From JACMJL01 sp963791805 (GTDB taxonomy: Bacteria; Bacillota; Clostridia; Clostridiales; Clostridiaceae): a stretch of 64,000 nucleotides of DNA. The notes under the pieces were generated by a model. It searched no databases, was not told the DNA's origin, and saw only the letters and a list, made by a program, of their open reading frames with translations. This document shows, one piece after another, positions 46,796 to 56,956 of this stretch. Position 1 is the first letter of the stretch, and every line of letters begins with the position of its first letter. The position numbers and the translations under genes were made by a program. Where the stretch lies: the NCBI GenBank assembly GCA_963791805.1, contig CAWBTU010000003.1, positions 186,001 through 250,000 on the forward strand, read 5' to 3'.

Positions 46796-48037
46796 TCAAC
46801 TTCTAACAAATGTAATAATAAATTTTGTTCCTAGTCCTATTTTGCTAGTTACATCGATGATTCCTGAATGTGCTTCCACTATTGATTTCGATAACGCTAA
46901 TCCTATTCCTATTGAATCACTTTTTTTAGTATTTTTTGTTTTATAAAATCTTTTAAATATATTAGGTAAATCCTCTTCCTTAATACCTTCTCCAGTATCT
47001 TCAATTGTAACCCTTTTAAATAATGGGTTTTCAGTTAATTCTATCTTTATTATCCCTCCACTTTGAGTATGTTCTATTGCATTTTTAATTATATTTATAA
47101 ATGCTTCCTCTAACCACAGGTTATCCTGCTCAAAAAAAATTTCCTGTGTATCATTGAAAATCACTTCAACTCCACCTTCTATGGCTTTGCTAGTTAATGC
47201 GTCAATGGCAGCTTGTATAGTTTCATTCATGCTTTGATTCTCTTTATTAAGTTCAATAGCTTTAGCATCTAATTTGGCAAGTTTAAGAATGCTCTTAATC
47301 AGTCCGTTCATTCTTTCAAGCTGATTTTGATTGCTGAGTAAAAAAGTCTTTCTCTTTTCCTCAGGTAGTTCATTACTTTGCATTATATCGTTGTATATAA
47401 TCATAGATGAAAGTGGAGTTTTTAGCTGATGAGATATATCTGATAATAAATCTACCAAAAACTGTTTTTCTTTATTAAGATCATCTATGTTGTTCCTTAT
47501 TATATCTTTCATTGAATTAAAGGAAATAGCAAGTTTAGAGAAATCTCCCTCTGCGTTTTCGTTAAGCGCAATATCATATTCTCCTTCCATTACTTTTTTT
47601 GCACCAAAAGTAAGCTTTCTTACTCTGTTATAAAAGATTCTCTGCACTAAATAATTTAAAGTTAAAAAAATAAGAGTAATCATAATGAAAATGCAAATAA
47701 TCAAATTATTATTACTCTTAATAGTCTTATCGGTATATGGAAAAAGATTATTTTCTAAATCTGATGTTACCCCGTATTGTTTTAATAACTCTCTTCCTTT
47801 TTTTGATTCTTCTTTTGTAGGCTCCTTAGTAACAAGAGGCATTATCTCCTTTTCTAATTCTGGATTTTTCTCAATGACTTTCTCCGCTATAGCTCCAACA
47901 CTATCTATATAGCCTTGTTTTAATTTATGTTGATGGTCATTTAAACTTAAGGATGTAACGGTATAAAAAAATACCATTAGAATCAAAATAATAATTGAAC
48001 TGAATCTAAGCTCAGCGTTTATAAAATATCTTTTCAT
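46796..48037 (-). CDS. Membrane sensor histidine kinase
   Basis: 413 aa. Two membrane helices (about 10-30 and 110-132) around an extracytoplasmic domain of roughly 75 residues, HAMP, HisKA (phospho-acceptor in LLSDISHQLKTPLSS) and HATPase_c (NAIEHTQSGG, DTGEGIKEEDLPNIFKRFYKT, GIGLALSKSIVEAH). Starts 5 nt after the response-regulator stop. Likely controls the neighbouring ABC transporter. Confidence 0.92.
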   Translation of the reverse strand: MKRYFINAELRFSSIIILILMVFFYTVTSLSLNDHQHKLKQGYIDSVGAIAEKVIEKNPELEKEIMPLVTKEPTKEESKKGRELLKQYGVTSDLENNLFPYTDKTIKSNNNLIICIFIMITLIFLTLNYLVQRIFYNRVRKLTFGAKKVMEGEYDIALNENAEGDFSKLAISFNSMKDIIRNNIDDLNKEKQFLVDLLSDISHQLKTPLSSMIIYNDIMQSNELPEEKRKTFLLSNQNQLERMNGLIKSILKLAKLDAKAIELNKENQSMNETIQAAIDALTSKAIEGGVEVIFNDTQEIFFEQDNLWLEEAFINIIKNAIEHTQSGGIIKIELTENPLFKRVTIEDTGEGIKEEDLPNIFKRFYKTKNTKKSDSIGIGLALSKSIVEAHSGIIDVTSKIGLGTKFIITFVRS

Positions 48038-48042
48038 ATGCT

Positions 48043-48737
48043 TTACTCCTTAATTACAGCCTGATTCCATTTGTAACCAAAGCCTCTTTGATTTACTATA
48101 TACTGTGGCTCTTTAGGATTATCTTCTATTTTTTCTCTTATCCTTTTTATATAGACAGAAAGCGTATTCTCATCAAAAAAAGCTCCGTCTCCTCAATTAA
48201 TTCACTTAAAATTTCGTCCCTTTTCATTAAAACATCAGGTTTATTCATAAAGATCAACAATAGCTTATATTCCTGAGCCGTAAGTTTAATTTCTTCTTCA
48301 TTTTTCGTAACGATTCCTTTTATATTATCAACCATAATATTTCCACTCTTAAATTTACTCTCTATAATTGTGCTTTTCGATATTCTTCTTAATGTGGCTT
48401 TAATTCTTGATAATAATTCCCTTGCTCTAAAAGGCTTTGTAATATAATCATCTCCACCTATTTCAAGTCCAAGCACTATATTTACTTCATCATCACAAGC
48501 AGTTAAAAATATAATAGGAATTTCGCTTTTAGTTCGTATATATTTGCATAGTTCATATCCATTTCCATCAGGTAAATTAACATCCAATAGTATCAAATCA
48601 AATTTTTCTGTTTCAAAGAGATTTTTTCCCTCCTCAAAGGTGGCTACTCTACAAACTTGATATCCTCCATCTGTTAATGTAAACTCAATACCAATGGACA
48701 AAGACTCGTCATCTTCAATAAGTAATAATCTATTCAT
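48043..48737 (-). pseudogene. OmpR-family response regulator with frameshift in the DNA-binding domain
   Basis: Intact receiver (D52-region IILLDVNLPDGNG, KPFRARELL) and first part of the winged helix to MKRDEILSELIEE, after which a one-base loss near 48185 shifts the frame. The frame as read ends at 48147 (196 aa), while the correct continuation DENTLSVYIKRIREKIEDNP through QRGFGYKWN is intact in the other frame to 48043. The truncated product would lack the recognition helix. Could be natural, phase-variable or a sequencing error. Confidence 0.8.
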
Positions 48738-48865
48738 AAACGCACCCCTTATACTAGTTATTCTACGTTAATTATATTGCATTTTTAAGCATAATCATAC
48801 TACTTCAAAGCTTAACATGAACAAAAAAGTAAAGATTAAATAATGAACTTTGTTCTTTATCTTGT

Positions 48866-48940
48866 TAAAAGCAGAACACCCCTCTCTTCTAAGAAAGCCT
48901 TCGAAGCTGAGGGGTGTCGCCAGTTATCTTAAACAAATTA
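48866..48940 (-). repeat. Dispersed 70-nt repeat, copy 2
   Basis: Same element as 46662-46740, exactly 2200 nt away in the same orientation. Here the main stem is ACACCCCTC/GAGGGGTGT. It lies about 130 nt upstream of the response-regulator start. Confidence 0.75.
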
Positions 48941-49005
48941 TATGCTACTTTACTTTTGTGATATTTGTTAGTATATCAATATTATATTCTATACTATTTC
49001 ATCTT

Positions 49006-51519
49006 TTAGAAATCTTCTCTTACTGCTTGAATAATATTTTCCTTTTTTATTCTTGCAAGTGGCGATAATACTGAGATATACCCAAGTACCAAAGCACATA
49101 CACTAGCAATTGCTATTGCATTCCATGGAACACTCCATAAGAATTCCCTAATTGATCCCAATGATTGGTACAATAAGTATGAAAATCCACACCCAAGTAT
49201 TGAACCATATATAGTACCTACTACGCCGTATAGCAAGCCTTCTAATACAATCATTTTTTTCAAACCCTTTTGAGTTAATCCAATAGATTTTAATGTTGCA
49301 AATTCTCTTTTCCTTACAATAATATTAGTGGTTAAAGTATTAATAATATTAACACTTCCTATCAAAGAAACTACTAGAACAAATCCATACATTAGCAACT
49401 GCATCATTAAGATAGATGAGTTTACAGTTCTATTATTATCAATATTATTTACTACTTTTAAATTTGAATCTGTTTTTAATGCTTCATCAATTTGATTCTT
49501 AGCAAGGGTTTCATCATTTACATCCTTAAGTCTTACACTTAAAGAATGCCTTACTAAATTATTCTGTCCAACTAATTTCTTTCCTAATTCTTCTGTAGTG
49601 ATAATTTTTAGTCCATCGGTTGCTCCATTATAATTGAAAGAATCATCCTTCAAGATTGCAACAACTTTTACCTTCTGTGTATTTCCTTTTCCAAATTGAA
49701 TTCTTGGCTTATTCTCATTTTCTAGATTTTCATCATATTGTACCTGTATTTCATCTCCAACTTTTATATCTGCAACTGGTCCAATAAATGTTTTTCCAGT
49801 TTTGTTATTGAATATACTATCTTTTTTTATTAAGATAACCCCATTCTCTTTTTTCAGCTTTTCTAAATCTAAACTTCCAGCTTCTAAATAGCTCTTAGAA
49901 GCCAAAATGGATGCATCATCATAAATATTTATGGAGCTTTCTATTAAGGTCATATCCTTACCGTTATAGGATATATCCTTGTATATAGTTCCCATGTTCT
50001 TTACCTTTTTTATTCTGCTACTATTATCAATTGCCATATCAAACCCATAAGTTTTGTATTCACTATAAATCTTATCTACCGTAGGAAGCACTTTGATTTT
50101 ATTCAATATATTATTATCAATATTCTCACTATCACTACTTATAGCTCCTCCATGGTAAGTGGAGATAGTAAAATCAGTTTTTGAAGATTCATTTCTTGTC
50201 TTATATATATTTAAAGACATATCCATGAAGGATTTAAATGTAATAAATAACATAACGCTTATTACAATTGAAAAAACAGTAATTCTATATCTTTTTCTAT
50301 TTCGCTTTATGTTTTTGTAGGCCATTAATCCTTCAAATCCAAAAATTTTCTTTACAATTGGGTTTTTTCTTTTTTTAATTTTCTCCTTAGTTATAGCTGT
50401 TCTACCACTAATAGCAGTTAGTGGCGATGTCTTTCCTGCAAAATGAGCTGGTAAGATAGCTGAAAGGTATATTGTAACTATGCCAACAGCAGCACTTGCC
50501 AATAAGATTTTTGGAGAAATTGTTAGGGTGATATAGGATAGTTCATTCCCTCCAACCATTCTAAATACCAATCCAATGGCGTAAGAAGCCAAAATTCCAC
50601 AAACCAAACCTATTGGTACTGCTATTACTGCTAAAACTGTAGCTTCCCTTAGCACCAACCTTCTAATTTGTTTCGGGGTTCCACCCACGGCTCTTAAAAG
50701 TCCAAATTGTTTTATTCTTTCTACCACACTTATCTGGAATGAATTATATATTACTGCTATTGTTGAAATTACAACTATACCAATTATTATTGATAAGGTT
50801 AAAATAATACCCTTAGCTGTCGAACTTCCATCATTATAGCCTTCAACGCCTAGTAAATCAGAATTTTCCTTAATAGTATCTTTATCACCAAACTTTTTTA
50901 ACTGCTTTACTGCCTTTGTCAAATTAGTTTTTGAGCTTACCTCAACTAATAAACTAGCGTTTCCCTTATTAATACTATTATCTTTTGTGTATACATAAGC
51001 TTTATCAGTATATTGACTCTTTAAACTATCTTTTAACACTCCAACTAAAATATAGTTTTTATTGTTTATTTTTATTTCAGCTCCAACTTTTGCAGTTTTA
51101 TCTATACGGCTTAATACCCAGCTTTCCATTGCTACTTCATTCTTATTCTTAGGTAACCTGCCGTTCTCCATTCCATTGGGGAATAATTCTAGCGCGTCAT
51201 CAGTTGCAGTTATTTCAGCTCCAACCAAGTTGTCGCTTATTTTAAATTCTTCACCCTCTACATATAAACCGCTCCTAGAGACCTTAGGATTGTTTACAAT
51301 ATTAGAAATTGTTTTTTCATTTGCTTTTGTAAACATCAAGTGATATGAGCCATTTGTTTTCTTATAATATTCAATTTGAGAATCCTGCATGCCTTTAAAG
51401 AAAAGTCCTATTGTAGATATAAGGGCAACAGATAGGATAATTCCAATAATAGTAAGAATACTTCTTTTTTTGTTTGCCTTTAAATACCTACCTGTAAGTT
51501 GTTTGTAACTTTTAACCAT
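49006..51519 (-). CDS. FtsX/MacB-type ABC transporter permease
   Basis: 837 aa with two FtsX repeats: TM near 20-40, a large extracytoplasmic domain, three helices around 240-360 (RIKQFGLLRAVGGTPKQIRR motif), a second N-terminal-like half beginning near residue 400 and final helices around 710-825 (FATLKSIGLTQKGLKKM). Works with the ATPase 12 nt upstream, probably in antimicrobial-peptide or lipoprotein handling. Followed by a two-component pair. Confidence 0.88.
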   Translation of the reverse strand: MVKSYKQLTGRYLKANKKRSILTIIGIILSVALISTIGLFFKGMQDSQIEYYKKTNGSYHLMFTKANEKTISNIVNNPKVSRSGLYVEGEEFKISDNLVGAEITATDDALELFPNGMENGRLPKNKNEVAMESWVLSRIDKTAKVGAEIKINNKNYILVGVLKDSLKSQYTDKAYVYTKDNSINKGNASLLVEVSSKTNLTKAVKQLKKFGDKDTIKENSDLLGVEGYNDGSSTAKGIILTLSIIIGIVVISTIAVIYNSFQISVVERIKQFGLLRAVGGTPKQIRRLVLREATVLAVIAVPIGLVCGILASYAIGLVFRMVGGNELSYITLTISPKILLASAAVGIVTIYLSAILPAHFAGKTSPLTAISGRTAITKEKIKKRKNPIVKKIFGFEGLMAYKNIKRNRKRYRITVFSIVISVMLFITFKSFMDMSLNIYKTRNESSKTDFTISTYHGGAISSDSENIDNNILNKIKVLPTVDKIYSEYKTYGFDMAIDNSSRIKKVKNMGTIYKDISYNGKDMTLIESSINIYDDASILASKSYLEAGSLDLEKLKKENGVILIKKDSIFNNKTGKTFIGPVADIKVGDEIQVQYDENLENENKPRIQFGKGNTQKVKVVAILKDDSFNYNGATDGLKIITTEELGKKLVGQNNLVRHSLSVRLKDVNDETLAKNQIDEALKTDSNLKVVNNIDNNRTVNSSILMMQLLMYGFVLVVSLIGSVNIINTLTTNIIVRKREFATLKSIGLTQKGLKKMIVLEGLLYGVVGTIYGSILGCGFSYLLYQSLGSIREFLWSVPWNAIAIASVCALVLGYISVLSPLARIKKENIIQAVREDF

Positions 51520-51531
51520 TCTATCGCCCCC

Positions 51532-52218
51532 TTAATCTATTTTAAAATACTTATCTGATACTATTTCACCATCTTCAATAGTAATAGCTCTATCAGCCAT
51601 AGATGCTATATTAACATCGTGGGTAATAAGTATTAGGGTTTGATTATATTTTTTAGCAGTAAATTTCAATAGTTCTATAACTTCCTTTGAATTCTTACTA
51701 TCAAGATTACCAGTAGGTTCATCTGCTAATATAATAGAAGGCTTATTCAACATAGCTCTACCTATAGACACTCTTTGCTGTTGACCTCCAGATAATTCTG
51801 ATGGCAAATGCTTTCTTCTGTTTTGAAGTCCTAATACCTCTATTAATTCTTCTAAATACTTTTCATCTACTTTATCATTATCTAGTAGCGCTGGTAATGA
51901 TATATTTTCTTCAACATCTAAAACAGGTATAAGGTTGTAGAATTGAAAAATAAATCCTATCTTTCTTCTTCTGAAGATAGCAAGTTTTTCTTCTTTGTAA
52001 TTATAAATACTTTCACCATCTATAATTACTTCTCCACTGGTTGGCCTGTCTAATCCCCCTAATAAATGTAGAAGTGTGCTCTTACCAGAACCTGATGCAC
52101 CAACAATTGAAACAAATTCGCCTTTGTTAATTGATAAATTTATATTTTTCAAAGCTTCCACTTTATTGTCACCTTTACCATAAGTTTTACTAAGATTTTT
52201 AACCTTTAATATTTCCAT
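51532..52218 (-). CDS. MacB/LolD-type ABC transporter ATP-binding protein
   Basis: 228 aa. Walker A GASGSGKSTLLHLLGGLD, signature LSGGQQQRVSIGRAM, Walker B IILADEPTGNLDSKNSKEV: standard for ATPases that partner FtsX-type permeases. RBS AAGGAGATAG before the ATG. Confidence 0.92.
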   Translation of the reverse strand: MEILKVKNLSKTYGKGDNKVEALKNINLSINKGEFVSIVGASGSGKSTLLHLLGGLDRPTSGEVIIDGESIYNYKEEKLAIFRRRKIGFIFQFYNLIPVLDVEENISLPALLDNDKVDEKYLEELIEVLGLQNRRKHLPSELSGGQQQRVSIGRAMLNKPSIILADEPTGNLDSKNSKEVIELLKFTAKKYNQTLILITHDVNIASMADRAITIEDGEIVSDKYFKID

Positions 52219-52353
52219 CTGTATCTATCTCCTTTTTTTATGTTGTATAGCTATACATTGATTATACTTAATGCTTCTTACAATAAACATGACTTTAACC
52301 TTACAGTTATAAAAGTTAACTTACAGATTTAACACATAAACCTTAAATAAGTC

Positions 52354-52389
52354 AAAGCCCTTATTGCTTATGATTGCAATAAGGGCTTT
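52354..52389 (-). terminator. Terminator downstream of pyk
   Basis: AAAGCCCTTATTG and CAATAAGGGCTTT form a 13-bp stem with 10-nt loop, about 20 nt beyond the pyk stop. Confidence 0.78.
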
Positions 52390-52410
52390 TGATATCTGTA
52401 ATATTCCTTA

Positions 52411-54156
52411 TTATAGATTATCGTTTAGTACAACTCCATTGTTGGAATCTACTGTAACTGCTGTACCTGACTTTAAAATATTTAATGCATTTTCTGCTCC
52501 AACAATAACAGGAATATCAAGTGATAAACCTAAAGTTACCGCATGACTATCCATACCTGGCTCTTCAACGATTATTGCGGATGCAGCTTTTAAATATGGT
52601 ATCATATCATTGTTTGTGTAAGGTACAACTAGAATATCTCCACTTTTAAAGTTTTTACTTATCTGATCAATTGATTCTGCCACACACATTTCACCAGATA
52701 CTTTTCCTTTACCTATCCCAGTTCCTTTAACTAATATGTTACCTACTGTTTGAACCTTTAACAGGTTAGTAGTTCCGGCTACACCAGCGGGTCCACCTGC
52801 TGTTATTACAACTATGTCACCTTGCTTAACTAATTTTATTTCAAGTGCTTTCTTAACCCCTGTCTCGAACATTTCTTCAATAGTAGATGCTTCTCCAACT
52901 AAAAGAGGAATTACACCCCAAGACATACTTAACTGTCTTTGAACTCTTGGATTTGATGTAGTAGCAACTATCGGACAAAATGCTCTAAATCTAGAAATCA
53001 TTCTTGCTGTTTGACCTGATTGAGTTACAGAAATAATTGCTGCTGCATTTAATTGTAAAGCAGTAGTACAAGTTGCATAGCTTATTGCATTAGTTATGCT
53101 GCCCATCATATCAAATTCTCTTGAAGATAGTCTTCCAGCATAATCTATAGATTCTTCCGCCTTTTGTGCAATTCTAACCATAGTCTGAACACTTTCTATA
53201 GGATATTTACCCATAGCACTTTCTCCTGAAAGCATTATTGAGCTTGTTCCATCATATACAGCGTTAGCAACATCACTAGATTCAGCTCTTGTTGGTCTTG
53301 GATTCTTAATCATAGAATCAAGCATCTGAGTTGCTGTTATTACAGGTTTACCATTTTTGTAACATTTTTTTATAATCATTTTTTGAACTATTGGAACCTC
53401 TTCTGTAGGTATCTCTACTCCCAGGTCTCCTCTTGCAACCATGATGCCATCTGATACTTTTAATATCTCATCAAAGTTATTAACGCCTTCTCTATTTTCT
53501 ATTTTTGAAATAATCTTTAATTCTTGTCCTCCATATTTCTTAAGGATTTCCTTTACCTCATTTACATTTGAAGCTTTTCGTACAAAGGAACATGCAATAA
53601 AATCAAATTCATTTCTAATAGCAAATTTTATGTCTTCAATATCCTGCTGAGTTATAGCAGGTAAATGAGTGTCCGTTTCAGGTATATTTACACCCTTATT
53701 ATTACTGATTACACCTCCATTTAATATCTTACAACGAATATCTTTTCCCTCAACTCTTATTACTTCAATGGCTACTAACCCATCATTCATTAATATCCTT
53801 GTGCCTAACTTAACATCTTTATATAATTCTTTATGTGAAATGGTGGATTTTTCTTCATCTCCCATGATAGTTTCATTTACTAAAAGAAATTCATTTCCCT
53901 CTTTTAATAACACTTCGCCTTTTTCAAATTTGCCTAATCTAATTTCAGGTCCTTTAGTATCAAGCAATAATGATACTGGCTTATCCAGTCTTTGTCTAAC
54001 TTTTTTTAGTCTATCTACTCTCTGTTGTTGTTCTTCGTGGGTACCATGAGAAAAATTCAATCTTGCAACATCCATGCCGCCTAGTATTAATTGTTCTAGT
54101 ATGGCCTCGTCATCTACAGCCGGTCCTAAAGTACATATTATCTTCGTCATTCTCAT
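52411..54156 (-). CDS. pyk: Pyruvate kinase with C-terminal PEP-utiliser-like domain
   Basis: 581 aa, the long form found in Bacillus and clostridia. Barrel with TKIICTLGPA start, ISKIENREGVNNFDEI and the catalytic segment MVARGDLGVEIP, ATQMLDSM; an alpha/beta regulatory domain; then about 110 extra residues (GKGKVSGEMCVAESI, EPGMDSHAVTLGLSLDIPVIVG) resembling the swivelling PEP-utiliser domain. Last step of glycolysis. AAAGGGGA precedes the ATG. Confidence 0.95.
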   Translation of the reverse strand: MRMTKIICTLGPAVDDEAILEQLILGGMDVARLNFSHGTHEEQQQRVDRLKKVRQRLDKPVSLLLDTKGPEIRLGKFEKGEVLLKEGNEFLLVNETIMGDEEKSTISHKELYKDVKLGTRILMNDGLVAIEVIRVEGKDIRCKILNGGVISNNKGVNIPETDTHLPAITQQDIEDIKFAIRNEFDFIACSFVRKASNVNEVKEILKKYGGQELKIISKIENREGVNNFDEILKVSDGIMVARGDLGVEIPTEEVPIVQKMIIKKCYKNGKPVITATQMLDSMIKNPRPTRAESSDVANAVYDGTSSIMLSGESAMGKYPIESVQTMVRIAQKAEESIDYAGRLSSREFDMMGSITNAISYATCTTALQLNAAAIISVTQSGQTARMISRFRAFCPIVATTSNPRVQRQLSMSWGVIPLLVGEASTIEEMFETGVKKALEIKLVKQGDIVVITAGGPAGVAGTTNLLKVQTVGNILVKGTGIGKGKVSGEMCVAESIDQISKNFKSGDILVVPYTNNDMIPYLKAASAIIVEEPGMDSHAVTLGLSLDIPVIVGAENALNILKSGTAVTVDSNNGVVLNDNL

Positions 54157-54247
54157 TGATTAAAATCCCCTTTCCTTTGTCAAATTTTAAATAAACTATG
54201 TTTTCCATAATTGCTTTTAATTTTATATTGCTGATTATTACTATTTA

Positions 54248-54275
54248 TTATATCATATTTTGCAAAATTCTAAAC
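54248..54275 (-). promoter_or_regulatory. Possible sigma-A promoter of pyk
   Basis: TTTAGA, 16-nt spacer, TATAAT on the minus strand, about 95 nt upstream of the pyk ATG. Confidence 0.45.
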
Positions 54276-54372
54276 TTAAGAAATATTTCTTTGATTAGAA
54301 AACATACTGAATAATTTGAAATAGTTACACATTAATTTTGTAGTATAAAAAAACTTTTGATTTCTGTTACAC

Positions 54373-54419
54373 AATTTAAAAGGGAGAAAATTCCATAAGA
54401 ATTTTCTCCCTTTTAAATT
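54373..54419. terminator. Terminator hairpin after the small 54.5-kb ORF
   Basis: AATTTAAAAGGGAGAAAATT and its complement form a stem of about 20 bp with a short loop. T5 follows on the plus strand. Confidence 0.75.
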
Positions 54420-54423
54420 GTTT

Positions 54424-54585
54424 TTAGTCTAAAGTAACTTTATATTTTCGCTCTATAATTTCATAACTGTATTTTTCTTTACATTTATCAAGATATCCTT
54501 TTAATGAATAAAAGTTATCTTCATCAATTGTACAGTTACCCCCATATATTAATTGAGTATGCTTATATTTTGTTTCATCATTCAT
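54424..54585 (-). CDS. Small conserved-looking hypothetical protein
   Basis: 53 aa from an ATG preceded by AGGAGG. Hydrophilic (KYKHTQLIYGGNCTIDEDNF...YEIIERKYKVTL), one or two Cys, no signal peptide. A good ribosome site and its own terminator support expression. It lies 35 nt downstream of the YhgE gene and may be its second cistron. Confidence 0.6.
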   Translation of the reverse strand: MNDETKYKHTQLIYGGNCTIDEDNFYSLKGYLDKCKEKYSYEIIERKYKVTLD

Positions 54586-54620
54586 AATTTAATTCCTCCT
54601 AGTACTAATAATAATTGTTT

Positions 54621-56774
54621 TTATGCTATAACATTATGTTTTTTGTCTTCAATTCTTTTTTGCACTTTATTTGCATGACCTTTAAATACTACTGATATTG
54701 TCAAGAATCCTATCATCATTCCTAGAAGCACTAAGAAATCTTTAGTTAGTACAGCATAATCTGTTCCTGATATTATTTCTCTTAATCCTTGTATTGAGTA
54801 TGTGAATGGCATAAACGGATTAATTGTCTTGAAGAAGCTTGGAACTAATTCATTAGGGAATGTTCCACCAGCTGCTGTCAATTGAAGTACTAATAACACA
54901 ATTGCAAACATTCGTCCTGTTCCTCCAAGTAAAAATACAAAGCATTGATTTATTGAGATGAATACATAAGACATAAAAATTATAAACAGGAAATATAGTG
55001 GTAAATTATTTGGTTTTAGTCCTAGCATTAGAACTACTACACTTGCAAGTACGCCCTGTGCAACTCCTATATAACCAAATGAAAAGAATTTACCTATTAC
55101 TAACGAAGCATTGCTAGCTTTTATGTCATCGTCAACTTTATCAGTAATTACAAAGAACATTAACATTGCTCCAACATAAAGCGAAAGGGATATAAAGTAT
55201 GGTGCAAAACCTGTTCCATAATTCTTAACTTCATTTATTGGATCTTCTTTAATCTCTACTGAATCTGAAATAAATTTACTCATTGCATCGCTATTATTTA
55301 TAAGACTCTTATTTAATTGATTTGATCCATCAGTAAGCTTTGCATTTAGTTGAGTTGTTCCATCAACTAATTTTGAAGCTCCATCTACTAGAGTAGGTAC
55401 TTCACCATTTAGTGCACCAAGATTATTTTTCAATACTTCTGATCCATCATATAACTGTCCAACTCCATTAGATATAGTTGATGATCCTGTGTACAACTGC
55501 CCGATAGTTGATGAAAGAACAGGTGCACTTTGGTTCATTGTTGCTAATCCAGAATTAAGCTGTGTAAGTCCAGGCACTAAAGTACCATCAACTCCATCAC
55601 TAAGCTGTTTTGCAACGGCTGCTGCACCGCCTAATTTAGTTGCAAGGAGATTAGTTCCATCTGAAAGAGCACTGGCACCTGTAGCTGAGTCTGCTGCACC
55701 TTTCTTAAGTGGATCTAATACTGTAGATGTTGCTGTCTTATCTTCTGACATTTGCAATGCTCCAAGTAAATCATGTAAACTTAAATTACCTGCCTTATAC
55801 GCGTCAAACGCAGCATTTATTTGGGCTTGCCCGTCAGCTAAATCTGCTACACCCTTTGAAACCTGTGCTGTACTAGCTTTTAGTCTAGTAGCTACTCCAG
55901 TTAATTGAGGTACTTGCGTGTTTGCATCTGCAAGGCCTGCTGCAAGTCCATTTGCTCCAGGCTTAATTTTAGTATTAACACCTGCAAGTATTGTACTTGA
56001 ACCACTATAGGCATCTGATGTGCCTTTAACTAGGGTTGGAAGCTTAGCATTCACTTGCCCAAGTCCACCATTTAAAGTCGCCATTCCACTTTTAGCAGTA
56101 GCAAGATTGGAATTAATCTTTGTTACGCCATCATATAACTGTGATGCTCCACTCTTTAATTCAGGAATGTAACCATTTAATGTTCCTACTCCATCTTTAA
56201 TCTGTTTACTTGCATCTGCTCCTTGATTCATTCCATCTTTTAAAGTAGCCAGATTATCAAAGGCTGCTTTTGTATACAACGATGTCATGTTCTTTGTTAT
56301 TTGAGCTTGAAGTTCTTTTTTGAATGTATTAATTATCTGTGATGCAATGTAATTCTTTTTCATATTTGCATGATAAATAATATTGGGTTGCTTAGGGATT
56401 CCATCTTTTCCACTTAGCATATTAGCAGTGAAATCTTCTGGTATTATGAACTCTGCATAATACTTCTTTCCCTTTAAGCCATCTTCTGCTTTAGTCTTAG
56501 ATTTGAAACTAAAATCTAGCTGCTTACCTTTTTTCAAGTTATCAGTCAAATCATTTCCTACATTAATTGGGACCCCATCTTTAGTGCCCCCCTTATCTAG
56601 GTTAACCACTGCTACAGGCAATTTTTCTAACTTACTGTAAGGATCCCAAAATGCTGCTAAATATAGCAAGCTATAAAGTAAAGGAACAACAATAATTGCG
56701 GTAACAGAAACTCTAATAAATCTATTTTTGAAAATATTAGAAATATCTCGCCACGCTACTCTAAGAAAATCCAT
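54621..56774 (-). CDS. YhgE/Pip family membrane protein
   Basis: 717 aa. N-terminal helix (about 22-42) followed by the YhgE N-domain (VAVVNLDKGGTKDG), a long extracytoplasmic region of heptad-like SGASQLYDG/LADG-type repeats (about 190-510) and five C-terminal helices (about 525-700) of the ABC-2 type. Related to the lactococcal phage infection protein and to type VII-associated transporters. RBS GGAGAGATGG. Duplicated operator-like sites precede it. Confidence 0.9.
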   Translation of the reverse strand: MDFLRVAWRDISNIFKNRFIRVSVTAIIVVPLLYSLLYLAAFWDPYSKLEKLPVAVVNLDKGGTKDGVPINVGNDLTDNLKKGKQLDFSFKSKTKAEDGLKGKKYYAEFIIPEDFTANMLSGKDGIPKQPNIIYHANMKKNYIASQIINTFKKELQAQITKNMTSLYTKAAFDNLATLKDGMNQGADASKQIKDGVGTLNGYIPELKSGASQLYDGVTKINSNLATAKSGMATLNGGLGQVNAKLPTLVKGTSDAYSGSSTILAGVNTKIKPGANGLAAGLADANTQVPQLTGVATRLKASTAQVSKGVADLADGQAQINAAFDAYKAGNLSLHDLLGALQMSEDKTATSTVLDPLKKGAADSATGASALSDGTNLLATKLGGAAAVAKQLSDGVDGTLVPGLTQLNSGLATMNQSAPVLSSTIGQLYTGSSTISNGVGQLYDGSEVLKNNLGALNGEVPTLVDGASKLVDGTTQLNAKLTDGSNQLNKSLINNSDAMSKFISDSVEIKEDPINEVKNYGTGFAPYFISLSLYVGAMLMFFVITDKVDDDIKASNASLVIGKFFSFGYIGVAQGVLASVVVLMLGLKPNNLPLYFLFIIFMSYVFISINQCFVFLLGGTGRMFAIVLLVLQLTAAGGTFPNELVPSFFKTINPFMPFTYSIQGLREIISGTDYAVLTKDFLVLLGMMIGFLTISVVFKGHANKVQKRIEDKKHNVIA

Positions 56775-56805
56775 ACCATCTCTCCTTCATAATTTATTTA
56801 TATTC

Positions 56806-56821
56806 TTGGCATATATGCCAA
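56806..56821. promoter_or_regulatory. Palindromic operator TTGGCATATATGCCAA (copy 1)
   Basis: Perfect 16-bp palindrome 32 nt upstream of the YhgE/Pip start; the adjoining sequence recurs at 56937-56956. Confidence 0.65.
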
Positions 56822-56936
56822 TGTATATTTTAGCTGCAACGTTATTGCAAGTTCCGCTATCAATAACTCAATTATGGTTTTAATTTGTCGTATTATCTAG
56901 TATCGAAAACTACGTTGCGTTATTTATTATCTTAAT

Positions 56937-56956
56937 CGCATGTATACCAATGTACA
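56937..56956. promoter_or_regulatory. Second operator-like copy
   Basis: CGCATGTATACCAATGTACA aligns with GGCATATATGCCAATGTATA (56808-56827), 16 of 20 identical. In the divergent 343-nt region between the YhgE and DUF1836 genes. Confidence 0.5.

Noticed and set aside
56806..56828. TTGGCAT here as a third sigma-54 promoter
   Set aside because: The distance from GG to GC is too short for -24/-12 spacing; the sequence is a perfect palindrome and better explained as an operator.
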